From Rhizobium sp. SG_E_25_P2 (GTDB lineage Bacteria; Pseudomonadota; Alphaproteobacteria; Rhizobiales; Rhizobiaceae): a stretch of 64,000 nt of DNA. The stretch lies in NCBI RefSeq assembly GCF_029892285.1, contig NZ_JARXVM010000021.1, positions 44,165 through 108,164 of the forward strand. Reading direction: 5' to 3'. Position numbers and translations under genes: made by a program. The notes below the pieces were generated by a model, which worked only from the letters and a program-made list of their open reading frames with translations, was not told the DNA's origin and made no database searches. Of the stretch, positions 46,148 to 55,511 are shown piece after piece (the first letter of the stretch is position 1; the number at the start of each line of letters is the position of its first letter).

Positions 46148-48055
46148 ATGCGATTTACGATCAAGGCAAAACTTGCCGCAGCGTTTGGCGCTATCATCGT
46201 CATGGTTTCGACGATGGCGTATCTGAGCATCAGCAATCTGTCCTCGTTGAACACCGCGATCACCCACATGGTGGCCGGTCCGGTTCAGGATCTCGAAATC
46301 TCAAAAGTCCTGGCGGACGCCGTCGCCGACGGCATACGCGCCGAAAAGAATGCGATCATGAACCTCGATCCGGCCGCCATCGCCGGCTACCGAGCGCAAA
46401 TCGCCGAAAGCCGCAAGCAGATCGAGGCTTCCATCGCGAAAATGGAGCAGCTTGCGACAGAAGAACTGAAGGGCGGGGTCGAACACGTCAAGCAAAACTA
46501 CGGCGACATGGCGCGGCTGCAGGACCGGATTGTCGAACTTGCCACGATGAACACCACGGAAAGCAACGCCGAAGCGGCCAGGCTCTCGATGGGAGACGGC
46601 GCACGCGCCACCGACGCGGTTCTCAAGGGCATCGACGACATCACCGAACTGGTCGACCATGATCTCAAGGCGACCGACGCGGCGACCAATGATCAATATG
46701 CGCGGGCCTTCAACACGCTCACAGCTATGACTGGACTGCTTTTGCTGATGTCCATCGCCATCGGGCTATGGATCGCCATGGGCATCGCCCGAGGCCTGAA
46801 GACCGCGTCGGCGGCTGTTAATGCCGTCGCGCTCGGCGACCTCAATCCCGAGATCAACGTCAAGACCAATGACGAGATCAAGGACCTCGTCGACGTCCTC
46901 AATATGATGACCGCCAATCTGCGCGGCACGGCGGCGATGGCGGACGAAATTTCCAAGGGCAATCTCGCTGTCGAGATCAAGATCCTGTCCGACAAGGACA
47001 CGCTCGGCCATTCCATGCGCAACATGGTCCAGAACCTCAACGCCTCCGCCAAAGTGGCTGAGGAAATCGCCAACGGCAACCTCACGATCAACATCACGCC
47101 GCAGTCCGAAAAGGATCGTCTGGGCGTATCCCTGCGCAACATGGTCGATCGCCTGCGCGGCGTCGTCTCCGATGCAATCTCCGCTTCGTTCAACGTGTCG
47201 TCGGGCAGCCAGGAGCTGTCCGCATCATCAGAACAAGTGTCTCAGGGCGCGACCGAACAGGCCGCCGCCGCCGAGGAAGCCTCGGCTTCGATGGAGGAGA
47301 TGGCCGCCAACATCAAGCAAAACGCCGACAACGCCGCCCAGACCGAAAAGATCGCCCGCCAGTCGGCCAAGGATGCAGAAACGTCCGGCAACGCGGTCAA
47401 TCGCGCCGTAGACGCCATGCAGATCATTGCCCAGAAGATCGGCATCGTCCAGGAAATCGCCCGCCAGACCGACCTTCTCGCGCTCAACGCGGCCGTCGAG
47501 GCAGCACGGGCCGGCGAACATGGCAAGGGTTTCGCCGTCGTCGCCTCCGAAGTGCGCAAGCTCGCCGAACGCAGCCAATCCGCTGCCGCCGAAATTTCGG
47601 AAATGTCGACGGACACGGTGAAGGCCGCCCAGCAAGCTGGCGAGATGCTGTCGCGCCTGGTGCCCGACATCCGCAGAACGGCTGAGCTCGTCGCGGAAAT
47701 CTCCGCCGCCTGCCGCGAGCAGGATATCGGCGCCTCCCAGATCAACGAGGCGATCCAGCAGCTCGACAAGGTGACCCAGCAGAACTCGTCGGCGTCGGAG
47801 GAAATGGCCGCAACGTCAGAGGAACTGGCCGCCCAGTCCGAAGAGCTTCAAACTTCGATCGCTTTCTTCCGCGTCGAAACCTCGCCGCGCGACGACCGCC
47901 GTCCGAAGCCGGCGCCGGCGACTGCGAACAAGAAGGCGCGCGCGAAAAGCGACAACAGCGTGTCGTCCCAGCAGGCGCGCGCGCGCGGTTTCGCGCTCGA
48001 CATGCGGCAGGGCGGCGCGGATGCCGATGACGAGGATTTTCGCGAGACCGCGTGA
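46148..48055 (+). CDS. Chemoreceptor 4 of 5, HAMP plus two extra units
   Basis: A 635-residue MCP, the closest paralogue of receptor 3. It has the same layout: TM1 about 8-30, sensor, TM2 about 191-212, HAMP, then two extra 39-residue units (first at nucleotide 46940). Differences from receptor 3 are concentrated in the periplasmic sensor and in the linker after the bundle ([17 protein letters not shown]). The tail is [20 protein letters not shown] then RETA. GGGGA lies 7 nt before ATG 46148. Sensor divergence with conserved signalling parts suggests ligand diversification after duplication. Confidence 0.95.
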   Translation: MRFTIKAKLAAAFGAIIVMVSTMAYLSISNLSSLNTAITHMVAGPVQDLEISKVLADAVADGIRAEKNAIMNLDPAAIAGYRAQIAESRKQIEASIAKMEQLATEELKGGVEHVKQNYGDMARLQDRIVELATMNTTESNAEAARLSMGDGARATDAVLKGIDDITELVDHDLKATDAATNDQYARAFNTLTAMTGLLLLMSIAIGLWIAMGIARGLKTASAAVNAVALGDLNPEINVKTNDEIKDLVDVLNMMTANLRGTAAMADEISKGNLAVEIKILSDKDTLGHSMRNMVQNLNASAKVAEEIANGNLTINITPQSEKDRLGVSLRNMVDRLRGVVSDAISASFNVSSGSQELSASSEQVSQGATEQAAAAEEASASMEEMAANIKQNADNAAQTEKIARQSAKDAETSGNAVNRAVDAMQIIAQKIGIVQEIARQTDLLALNAAVEAARAGEHGKGFAVVASEVRKLAERSQSAAAEISEMSTDTVKAAQQAGEMLSRLVPDIRRTAELVAEISAACREQDIGASQINEAIQQLDKVTQQNSSASEEMAATSEELAAQSEELQTSIAFFRVETSPRDDRRPKPAPATANKKARAKSDNSVSSQQARARGFALDMRQGGADADDEDFRETA

Positions 48056-48193
48056 AGACCAATAAGGAGGGCCTCGGCCGCGATCGACATTTGTTGCCGA
48101 TCGCGCCCGATCCGCCCGGAATGCAGGCCCGGAAACTTCCAGAACGGAAGACCGGTGAAACAGGCAGACAGGGAAAACGGGTGGAGTAGGAAC

Positions 48194-50221
48194 ATGAGAT
48201 TCACGATCAAGGCGAAACTGGCACTGGCCTTCACATTAACGATCCTCTTGAGCTGCGCGATGGCGGCCGTGGCGGTCGTCAACCTTTCAGCGCTCAATCA
48301 CTCGGTGGTCGACATCGTCGAAGGACCAGCGACCAATCTCAGAATGTCCTCCCATTTGAAGGAAGACGTTTACGCCTCGATCCGGGATGAAAAGAACGCC
48401 ATTCTCACCACCAATCTCGAAAAACTCCGCGACTATGTCGCCGGCATCAAGCAGAAGCGCGCGGACATCGACAAGTATCTGCGCACTCTCGATGCGGAGA
48501 ACAATCCGATGATCCGCGAGGCGGTGGCGGAGTTCCGCACCGCCCTGCCGAACTGGATCGCCATGCAGGACGAGATCCTGTTGCTGGCGACCCAGAACAC
48601 GCCGGTCAGCAAGGGCCGCGCGGCCGAAATGTCCATGGCCGGCGGCTATGAGGCGACGCTGAGAGTGCTTGAGGTGATGGAGTCGCTCGACGAGCATATC
48701 GCTGCGGATCTCAAGAGCACGGAAGTCGCTGCCAATGACCGCTATGATATGTCGAGACTCATCTTGATGGCCGCAGTGGCGGCTGGCGTGTTGCTGTCGG
48801 TCGGCATCGCCCTATGGATCGCGCTCGGCGTCAGCCGCGGTCTCTCCCGCGTCAAGCATGCGGCAGACGCCGTGGCGATCGGCGATCTCGACAATACGGT
48901 CGCGGTCGGCGCGAATGACGAGATCAGGGACGTGGTCGAAACGATCAACGTGATGACCGCCAATCTACGCGGCACCGCCGCCATCGCCGACCGGATCGCC
49001 GCAGGCGATCTCTCGGTCGAGCCGAAGCCGCTGTCGGACAAGGATACGCTCGGCTTCGCAATGAAGAATATGGTCGACAATCTGTCGCAAACCGCCGAAG
49101 CCGCAACCCTGATCGGCCAGGGCGATCTCTCCGTCGAGGTCAAACCGTTGTCCAACGCCGACACGCTCGGCATCGCCATGCGCAGCATGGTGCGCAATCT
49201 GCGCCAGACGGCGCGCATCGCCGACCAGATCGCCAATGGCGACCTGACGGTGAAGCCCCAGCCCTTGTCGGACCGCGACCTGCTCGGCTTGGCGCTCGAA
49301 AGCATGGTCGACAGGCTGCGGGGCGTCGTCGCCGACTCTCTCTCCGCCTCTCTCAACGTCTCCTCGGGCAGTCAGCAGCTTTCGGCGTCCTCCGAACAGG
49401 TTTCCCAGGGCGCGACCGAACAGGCCGCCGCCGCCGAAGAAGCGTCTGCTTCGATGGAGCAGATGGCCGCCAACATCAAGCAGAACGCCGACAACGCCGC
49501 CCAGACCGAGAAGATCGCCCGCCAGTCGGCGAAAGACGCCGAAATCTCGGGCGACGCCGTCAACCGCGCCGTCGCCGCCATGCAGACCATCGCCCAGAAG
49601 ATTTCCATCGTCCAGGAAATCGCCCGCCAGACCGATCTTCTGGCGCTGAATGCGGCTGTCGAGGCTGCTCGCGCCGGCGAGCACGGCAAGGGTTTCGCCG
49701 TGGTGGCGTCCGAAGTGCGCAAGCTCGCCGAACGCAGCCAGTCCGCCGCCGCCGAGATCTCCAACATGTCGGTGGACACCGTCAAGGCGGCCCAGCAGGC
49801 CGGGGAAATGCTGTCGCGCCTGGTGCCAGACATCCGCAAAACCGCAGAACTCGTGACGGAAATCTCCGCCGCCTGCCGCGAGCAGGATATCGGCGCAAGC
49901 CAGATCAACGAGGCGATCCAGCAACTCGACATGGTGACGCAACAGAATTCGTCGGCCGCAGAAGAGATGGCAGCAACATCTGAAGAGCTCGCGGCCCAAT
50001 CGGAAGAATTGCAGTCCTCGATCGCCTTCTTCCAGGTTGAACAAACGAAGGCGGACGACGACAAGGCTCAAAAACACCGCGCCAAGCAGCCGGTCGGCAA
50101 GTCGGCTCGACGCTCGGACAACAGCATAAAGGCGCAGCAGAGCCGCGCCAAAGGTTTCGCGCTGGATCTGAGCCACGGCGCGGCCGATCATTTTGATGAC
50201 GATTTCAAGGAGAGCGCATAA
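48194..50221 (+). CDS. Chemoreceptor 5 of 5, HAMP plus three extra units
   Basis: A 675-residue MCP, the longest of the array. ATG 48194 ([13 protein letters not shown]) has GGAG upstream; the longer frame from 48155 is less likely. TM1 about 8-30, TM2 about 191-212. HAMP (213-260) is followed by three 39-residue HAMP-like units starting at residues 265, 304 and 343 ([60 protein letters not shown]). Tail: [20 protein letters not shown] then KESA. Its stop is 2 nt before the second cheW start. Confidence 0.95.
   Translation: MRFTIKAKLALAFTLTILLSCAMAAVAVVNLSALNHSVVDIVEGPATNLRMSSHLKEDVYASIRDEKNAILTTNLEKLRDYVAGIKQKRADIDKYLRTLDAENNPMIREAVAEFRTALPNWIAMQDEILLLATQNTPVSKGRAAEMSMAGGYEATLRVLEVMESLDEHIAADLKSTEVAANDRYDMSRLILMAAVAAGVLLSVGIALWIALGVSRGLSRVKHAADAVAIGDLDNTVAVGANDEIRDVVETINVMTANLRGTAAIADRIAAGDLSVEPKPLSDKDTLGFAMKNMVDNLSQTAEAATLIGQGDLSVEVKPLSNADTLGIAMRSMVRNLRQTARIADQIANGDLTVKPQPLSDRDLLGLALESMVDRLRGVVADSLSASLNVSSGSQQLSASSEQVSQGATEQAAAAEEASASMEQMAANIKQNADNAAQTEKIARQSAKDAEISGDAVNRAVAAMQTIAQKISIVQEIARQTDLLALNAAVEAARAGEHGKGFAVVASEVRKLAERSQSAAAEISNMSVDTVKAAQQAGEMLSRLVPDIRKTAELVTEISAACREQDIGASQINEAIQQLDMVTQQNSSAAEEMAATSEELAAQSEELQSSIAFFQVEQTKADDDKAQKHRAKQPVGKSARRSDNSIKAQQSRAKGFALDLSHGAADHFDDDFKESA
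48986..49336 (+). repeat. Three tandem 117-bp coding repeats (HAMP-like units)
   Basis: Units start at 48986, 49103 and 49220 inside receptor gene 5. Each encodes 39 residues of the pattern IxxGDLxVxxxPLSxxDxLGxA-xxxMVxxLR. Homologous units occur once in receptor 2 (43093), and twice each in receptors 3 (44967, 45084) and 4 (46940, 47057). Receptor 1 has none. Confidence 0.85.
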
Positions 50222-50223
50222 CC

Positions 50224-50709
50224 ATGACGACACAACAGAGCGAATCCCAGTTCGTAACGTTCAGCCTCGGTGAGGAAGCGTTTGCGGTTCCCGTCGAGGT
50301 GGTTCGGGAAATCCTGGATCATGAGGACGCCTTCAAGATCCCCAATGGACCCGACTATCTGCTGGGGCTGCGCAATGTGCGCGGCCAGGCGGTTCCCACC
50401 ATCGATCTCCGGCTGAAGCTCGGCCTCAGCCGCACGGTGGCGACGCCACACACCCGCGTTCTCGTGCTCGACGTGCCCCTGAACGACCGTATGTTGACCC
50501 TCGGTCTGGTGGCTGACCGCGTCCATGAGGTCACGCCGTTCCGCACCGCCCAGATCGAGCAGGCGCCTGATATCGGCATCCGCTGGAACTCGGATTACAT
50601 CGCCGGCGTGGTGCGCAAGGAAACGGGCTTCGTGGTGGTGATAGATCTGGCCCGGCTTCTGTCATCGGACGACACCGCTTTTCTTTCCCAGAGAAATGTC
50701 GCCGCCTGA
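50224..50709 (+). CDS. cheW: Chemotaxis adaptor CheW (second copy)
   Basis: A 161-residue CheW. The fold motifs are FVTFSLGEEAFAVPVEVVRE, GLRNVRGQAVPTIDLRLKLG and LGLVADRVHEV. It differs from the first copy, which lacks the RNVRGQ form. Start ATG 50224 is 2 nt after the stop of receptor 5, so it is translationally coupled to the receptor array. It may pair preferentially with these receptors. Confidence 0.95.
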   Translation: MTTQQSESQFVTFSLGEEAFAVPVEVVREILDHEDAFKIPNGPDYLLGLRNVRGQAVPTIDLRLKLGLSRTVATPHTRVLVLDVPLNDRMLTLGLVADRVHEVTPFRTAQIEQAPDIGIRWNSDYIAGVVRKETGFVVVIDLARLLSSDDTAFLSQRNVAA

Positions 50710-50738
50710 CGTTAGTGTGAATGCGTGGAGTAACCGGA

Positions 50739-51593
50739 ATGCAGACCGCCCCTCGTATTGCTGCGCCATCGGAAGACGGCATCAGCAAACGGAATTTCGA
50801 ACGGCTGGCCGCCTATATCTACAATTATAGCGGCATCAAGATGCCGCCGAGCAAACAGACGATGCTGGAGGGACGCCTGCGGCGACGGCTGCGCGCCACC
50901 GGCCACACCAGTTTCGAGCATTATTGCAACTATCTCTTCAGCCAGGGGGGATTGGAGAAGGAATCGATCTTCCTGATCGATGCGGTCACGACCAACAAGA
51001 CTGATTTCTTTCGTGAGCCCAATCACTTCCATTATATGACACAGCGCGCGCTGCCCGCTCTCCTGCAAGCGGGCGTCAAGCGCCTGAGAGTTTGGAGCTC
51101 AGCCTGCTCTGTAGGAGCCGAACCCTATACGATCGCCATGGTGCTCGACGACATGTTTGGCGATCGTCCCGATATCGCCTGGAACGTCCTGGCCACGGAC
51201 TTGTCGACCGAAGTGCTACAAACCGCACGCCGCGGCATTTACGCCCAGGATATCGTCGATCCCGTGCCCGCGGACATGCGCAGGCGCTATGTGATGACCG
51301 CGATCGCCCGCGACCGTCGTGAGGTGCGCATCACGCCCAAGCTGCGTTCCAAGGTAGGCTTTGCCCGGTTGAACCTGATGGATGACGCCTATCCGGTCGG
51401 GGATCCCATGCATATGATCTTCTGCCGCAATGTCATGATCTATTTCGACAAGCCAACGCAGGAAAAAGTCCTGACCCGGCTTTGCGACTGCCTGGAGCCA
51501 GGCGGTTATTTGTTTATCGGCCATTCTGAAACGATCAGCGGCTTCGATCTGCCCCTGAAAACCGTCGCGAATACAGTTTTCCAGAAAGTATGA
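50739..51593 (+). CDS. cheR: Chemoreceptor methyltransferase CheR
   Basis: A 284-residue SAM-dependent methyltransferase that methylates glutamates of receptors. The N-terminal helical domain ([18 protein letters not shown]) is followed by the [13 protein letters not shown] motif and the SAM-binding site [17 protein letters not shown]; the usual CSxGEEPYS is altered to CSVGAEPYT. The [16 protein letters not shown] segment is typical. ATG 50739 ([11 protein letters not shown]) with GGAG 8 nt upstream is preferred over ATG 50721. Overlap with cheB is 4 nt. Confidence 0.93.
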   Translation: MQTAPRIAAPSEDGISKRNFERLAAYIYNYSGIKMPPSKQTMLEGRLRRRLRATGHTSFEHYCNYLFSQGGLEKESIFLIDAVTTNKTDFFREPNHFHYMTQRALPALLQAGVKRLRVWSSACSVGAEPYTIAMVLDDMFGDRPDIAWNVLATDLSTEVLQTARRGIYAQDIVDPVPADMRRRYVMTAIARDRREVRITPKLRSKVGFARLNLMDDAYPVGDPMHMIFCRNVMIYFDKPTQEKVLTRLCDCLEPGGYLFIGHSETISGFDLPLKTVANTVFQKV

Positions 51594-52690
51594 TTATGAA
51601 AAAGAAGGTGCGCGTCCTCATCATCGACGATTCCGCCAGTGTCCGACAGACACTGACCAGCATCTTCGAGGAAGACCCGGATTTCGAAGTCATCGGGGCC
51701 GCGCAGGACCCGTTCGTCGCGGCGCGACGGCTGCGCGAGGATATTCCCGATGTCATCACGCTCGATGTCGAAATGCCGCAAATGGACGGCATCACTTTTC
51801 TGCGCAAACTGATGAGCCAGCATCCGCTGCCGGTGGTCATGTGCTCGTCACTCACCGAGGCCGGGTCCCAGACGCTGTTGCAAGCCATGGAGGCCGGCGC
51901 GGTCGATGTCATCCTGAAGCCCAAGATCGGCGCCGCCGACCATCTCGCGGAAACCGCAGACCATATCCGCGCCGTCGTCAAGGGCGCGGCCCGGGCGCGG
52001 ATCGGCAATCACAGGCGTTTCCGCTCGGCTTCGGCCCCGGCCTCGCTCAATCCTCAGGAAAAACTGACGGCGGACGCCGTGCTCCCTCCCCCGACGGGCA
52101 AGGCGATGGCTAAGACGACCGAAATGGTGGTCTGCGTCGGCGCCTCCACCGGCGGCACCGAGGCGCTGCGCGAAATGCTGGAGAAACTGCCGGCCAATGC
52201 GCCAGGCATGGTGATCGTCCAGCATATGCCCGAAAAATTCACCGCCGCCTTCGCAAGCCGGCTGAATTCACTCTGCGAAGTCGAGGTCAAGGAAGCCGCC
52301 GATGGCGATCCGGTGCTGCGCGGCCATGTGCTGATCGCCCCCGGCGGGCTGCACACCATGCTGGAGCGCCGTGGGGCGCGTTATCAGGTGTCTGTCCGCA
52401 ACGGACCGCTTGTGTCGCGCCACAGGCCCTCGGTGGACGTGCTGTTCCGCTCGGCCGCCCGCAACGCCGGCGCCAACGCCATGGGCGTAATCATGACCGG
52501 CATGGGCGACGACGGCGCGCGCGGCATGGAAGAGATGCACAATGCCGGCGCCTTTACGGTGGCTCAGGACGAGGCGACGTCGGTGGTGTTCGGCATGCCG
52601 AAGGAAGCCATCGGACGCGGCGGCGTCGACCGCATCTCGCCGCTCGAAAACATCGCCCGCGAGATCATGGCGGCGCAGGGGCGGTTCTGA
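51590..52690 (+). CDS. cheB: Chemoreceptor methylesterase/response regulator CheB
   Basis: A 366-residue protein that removes receptor methyl groups when phosphorylated. The receiver domain (1-125) has IIDDSASVR, the phosphoacceptor in [12 protein letters not shown] and LKPK. The catalytic domain has the triad motifs [12 protein letters not shown] (Ser), [10 protein letters not shown] (His) and [12 protein letters not shown] (Asp). It starts at ATG 51590 overlapping cheR. It ends the che operon, 16 bp before the convergent MFS gene. No cheD follows. Confidence 0.95.
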   Translation: MIMKKKVRVLIIDDSASVRQTLTSIFEEDPDFEVIGAAQDPFVAARRLREDIPDVITLDVEMPQMDGITFLRKLMSQHPLPVVMCSSLTEAGSQTLLQAMEAGAVDVILKPKIGAADHLAETADHIRAVVKGAARARIGNHRRFRSASAPASLNPQEKLTADAVLPPPTGKAMAKTTEMVVCVGASTGGTEALREMLEKLPANAPGMVIVQHMPEKFTAAFASRLNSLCEVEVKEAADGDPVLRGHVLIAPGGLHTMLERRGARYQVSVRNGPLVSRHRPSVDVLFRSAARNAGANAMGVIMTGMGDDGARGMEEMHNAGAFTVAQDEATSVVFGMPKEAIGRGGVDRISPLENIAREIMAAQGRF

Positions 52691-52706
52691 AACCGCCCCG
52701 CCTGTC

Positions 52707-54095
52707 TCAAGCCGGTTTCGGCGTCAGGCGCGCGCCGCCCGGCCGCGCGATCAGGAAAACGCTCATGGCGGCGACGAGGCACATGCCGCCGGCGATCTGC
52801 AGCGCCGGCATATAGGATTCGTAGTCGGTGCGCAGAGCGCCGGCGCCCAAAGCGGCTGTCGCCGCGCCGAGCTGGTGACCCGCGAAAATCCAGCCGAAAA
52901 CGATATTGGATTTTTCCCGGCCGAAATTCTCCGCCGACAACCTGACCGTCGGCGGGACCGTCGCCACCCAGTCCAGCCCATAGAATGCGGCAAACAACGT
53001 CAGCGAATAGATGTCGAAGCCCGACAGCGACAGATAGATCAACGACAAGCCGCGCAGGCTGTAGAACCAGAACAGCAGCCATCTGTTGTCGTAGCGGTCC
53101 GACAGCCAGCCCGATAGCAACGTCCCGCCGAAATCGAAGATGCCGATCATCGCAAGCAGGCTGGCGGCAGTCACCGCAGGCATCATGAAATCGCCGCAGA
53201 TCGAAATCCAATGCGTCTGGATCAGGCCATTGGTGCTCAGCCCACAGACGAAAAACGTGAAGAACAGCACCAGAAACACCGGATTGGCGCGCACGTCCCA
53301 CAAGGTCTTGACCGGCAGCGCCAACAGTTCCAGCAAACGTCTGTCTTGAGCCGGCGGCGGCGCAATCTTGTCGTCGCCATAGGGCGCCAACCCGACATCG
53401 GCGGGGTAATCGCGCAGGATCGCCAAAACCAGAACCATGGCCAAGACAAGGGCTGCCACCACCACCATCAGCGCCGGCCGCCAGCCGATCTGTTCGGTGA
53501 GATAGGCGAGCAACGGCAAAAACACCAGCTGGCCGGTCGCCGTGGAGACGGTCATCATCGCCACCACCACGCCCCTGCGGGCCGAGAACCAGCGGGTGGC
53601 CACCGTGGCGCCGAGGACCAGCGCCGTCATGCCCGTACCCACGCCGATCACCACGCCCCACAGCAACAGCAATTGCCAGAGCTCGGTCATGAAGAAAGAG
53701 CCGACCAGGCCCGAGGAAATCATCAACAGCGCCGTCACCACCACCTTGCGGATGCCGAACTGGTTCATGAAAGCGGCGGCGAAGGGACCGAACAGGCCAA
53801 ACAGCGCGAGCCGCACCGCCATCGCCGTGGAAATCTCGGCATTCGTCCAGCCGAATTCCGTCTGCAGCGGACCGATCAGCACGCCCGCAGAACCCATGGC
53901 GCCGGCGGTGGAAAGCATGGTGAGAAAGGTGACCCCGGCCACCGCCCAGCCATAATGGATATTGCGGGCCTGTAACCAGGCTGCGAGCGCGCGCGACGCC
54001 AAGGGTGCCTCCGATCCAGCCCGCGGGCCGTGTCCCAACTTCTGTGACCTGGCATAGCCCCAAGCCCACAGGGCGACAATCCTGGCTCCGGTCAA
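52707..54095 (-). CDS. MFS transporter (oxalate/formate-antiporter or monocarboxylate-like)
   Basis: A 462-residue, 12-helix major facilitator. The N-terminal half has NIHYGWAVAGVTFLTML and GPLQTEFGWTNAEISTAM, typical of the MCT/OFA group, and the second half has GTLLSGWLSDRYDNRWLL. The first 40 residues are hydrophilic and unusual, so translation may begin inside the given frame. It is convergent with cheB. Substrate is probably an organic anion; no neighbouring enzyme helps to define it. Confidence 0.85.
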   Translation of the reverse strand: MTGARIVALWAWGYARSQKLGHGPRAGSEAPLASRALAAWLQARNIHYGWAVAGVTFLTMLSTAGAMGSAGVLIGPLQTEFGWTNAEISTAMAVRLALFGLFGPFAAAFMNQFGIRKVVVTALLMISSGLVGSFFMTELWQLLLLWGVVIGVGTGMTALVLGATVATRWFSARRGVVVAMMTVSTATGQLVFLPLLAYLTEQIGWRPALMVVVAALVLAMVLVLAILRDYPADVGLAPYGDDKIAPPPAQDRRLLELLALPVKTLWDVRANPVFLVLFFTFFVCGLSTNGLIQTHWISICGDFMMPAVTAASLLAMIGIFDFGGTLLSGWLSDRYDNRWLLFWFYSLRGLSLIYLSLSGFDIYSLTLFAAFYGLDWVATVPPTVRLSAENFGREKSNIVFGWIFAGHQLGAATAALGAGALRTDYESYMPALQIAGGMCLVAAMSVFLIARPGGARLTPKPA

Positions 54096-54144
54096 ATCTT
54101 CTGATATCAGCTGTCAGCGACGTGAATGGACGCGCGGACGCCCG

Positions 54145-54966
54145 TTACCAGAGGTCGTCGCCAGACGTCCATTTGCCGAGTTCCAACTTGGCGAGGTCGG
54201 TCAGGTCATATTCCTTGATAACGTAATCGCCGTCGCTGTCTTGCTTGCCGTTTCCGACCAATAGGGTCTCGATGCGGTATTTCGCGCCTTCAAAGAAATA
54301 GGAGAAGGATGTGTATTGGCGATTGCCATCGACACGCACCAGCAGATCAGAGCCATCCCGGAGAAATTCGAGTTCGTCCAGTTCGGCGAGCGTGCTGTCG
54401 GAAGAGCCGGTCGTCGCATGAAATTCGATTTCGTCGTCGCCGCCCGCAGTGTCGAAGATCCAGGCCCGGCTTTCCGGATTTTCGATGACATAGATGTCCG
54501 ATCCGTTCTTGTCGGTGATCTCAGGGCGCGAACGCGATCCGAGAATGTGGAATTCATCAGAGCCGGAATTATCTGAAATAATGTCGTTGCCGGTTTGCGT
54601 GTTGTAGGTGTCGTTTCCCGCGCCGCCTTTCATCACGTCGGCGCCGGCGCCGCCAAACAGTGCGTCGTTTCCGATGCCGCCGATCAGCGTATCGACCCCA
54701 TCGCCTCCCGACAGATAGTCGTCGCCGTCCTCGCCCCAGAGACGATCAGCGCCCTTGTCCCCAATAAGGATATCGTTGTCGTCGTCACCCCAGATCCGAT
54801 CGTCTCCATTCTCTCCATACAGAAAGTCTGCGCCAGAACCGCCATCCAGACGATCCGCGCCGGCTCGACCATACAACTTGTCGGCGCCAGCCCCGCCGAT
54901 GATCTCATCGGCCTGCGATCCACCTGTGAGCGTATCGTCGTCGCCCGTTCCAGTCTGTTTGGCCAT
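54145..54966 (-). CDS. RTX-type calcium-binding nonapeptide repeat protein
   Basis: A 273-residue protein. Residues about 8-115 are some eleven GGxGxDxLx-type nonapeptides (GGAGADKLYG, GGSGADFLYG, GGAGADVMKG) predicted to form a calcium-bound beta-roll. The rest (120-273) is acidic and beta-rich, ending KWTSGDDLW. ATG 54966 is used because GAGGGA lies 8 nt upstream; GTG 54972 is too close. There is no N-terminal signal peptide. RTX proteins are usually exported by type I systems with a C-terminal signal, but no TolC, HlyB or HlyD genes are near. Function is unknown. Confidence 0.85.
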   Translation of the reverse strand: MAKQTGTGDDDTLTGGSQADEIIGGAGADKLYGRAGADRLDGGSGADFLYGENGDDRIWGDDDNDILIGDKGADRLWGEDGDDYLSGGDGVDTLIGGIGNDALFGGAGADVMKGGAGNDTYNTQTGNDIISDNSGSDEFHILGSRSRPEITDKNGSDIYVIENPESRAWIFDTAGGDDEIEFHATTGSSDSTLAELDELEFLRDGSDLLVRVDGNRQYTSFSYFFEGAKYRIETLLVGNGKQDSDGDYVIKEYDLTDLAKLELGKWTSGDDLW

Positions 54967-55511
54967 GTCCACAATCCCTCAACGCTGCCCAAGGCGACAT
55001 AGGCCTGCTTGCAAACGAGCCGTCGCTGATCCTTTTTTAGTTGTACGCCATGGCGGGAGCAACGAAAGCGAGCCCGCCGAACCGGAGCGAGGCTTGCCAC
55101 GCAAGCTCCGGGAAAGGCTGCGCCCGCCGACCCTTGAAAAATCCCACCTGTTCCCTAAATAGACACGACAGCGTAGTCGGATGTCCCACACTGTCCTGAA
55201 CACCGTGAGATTCACGTCTTTGCACGATTTTTGCGCCGAAATGCTTGACGTGACACAAAATAGCAGGAATCACCGTCTCAGGCAGACATCATGAACAAGA
55301 CACCGAGCAGGACGCGGCCAGACGGGAAAATGATCGCAAACCGAGCCAACCGCCGGAAATCTAAGGCGGATCTCGATGCGGTTAATCGCCCGTTAAACCG
55401 TGATCCTGTTAGCTCGTAGCTGCTGATTCGCGTTGCGGCCTGCAATGCGGGTCGAACATTGTGCGGCAGCGCGAAGTTTAAGGCTTAATGCGTCAGAGAG
55501 AGCAATAGACT
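54967..55511. other. Intergenic region upstream of rpoD
   Basis: This 545-bp stretch probably holds the rpoD promoter and leader. TTGACG at 55245-55250 is a candidate -35 element, with no convincing -10 at 16-18 bp. A 42-codon open frame at 55291-55419 (MNKTPSRTRPDGKM onward, Arg/Asn-rich) lacks a good ribosome site and is not called a gene. AGAGAG before ATG 55512 is the likely rpoD ribosome site. Confidence 0.4.

Noticed and set aside
48986..49336. Possible CRISPR or satellite repeat from regular 117-bp spacing
   Set aside because: The period lies in frame within a receptor gene and encodes HAMP-like protein units.
55291..55419. 42-codon open frame upstream of rpoD
   Set aside because: No good ribosome site, unusual Arg/Asn-rich composition and no recognisable similarity; kept only as a note in the intergenic entry.
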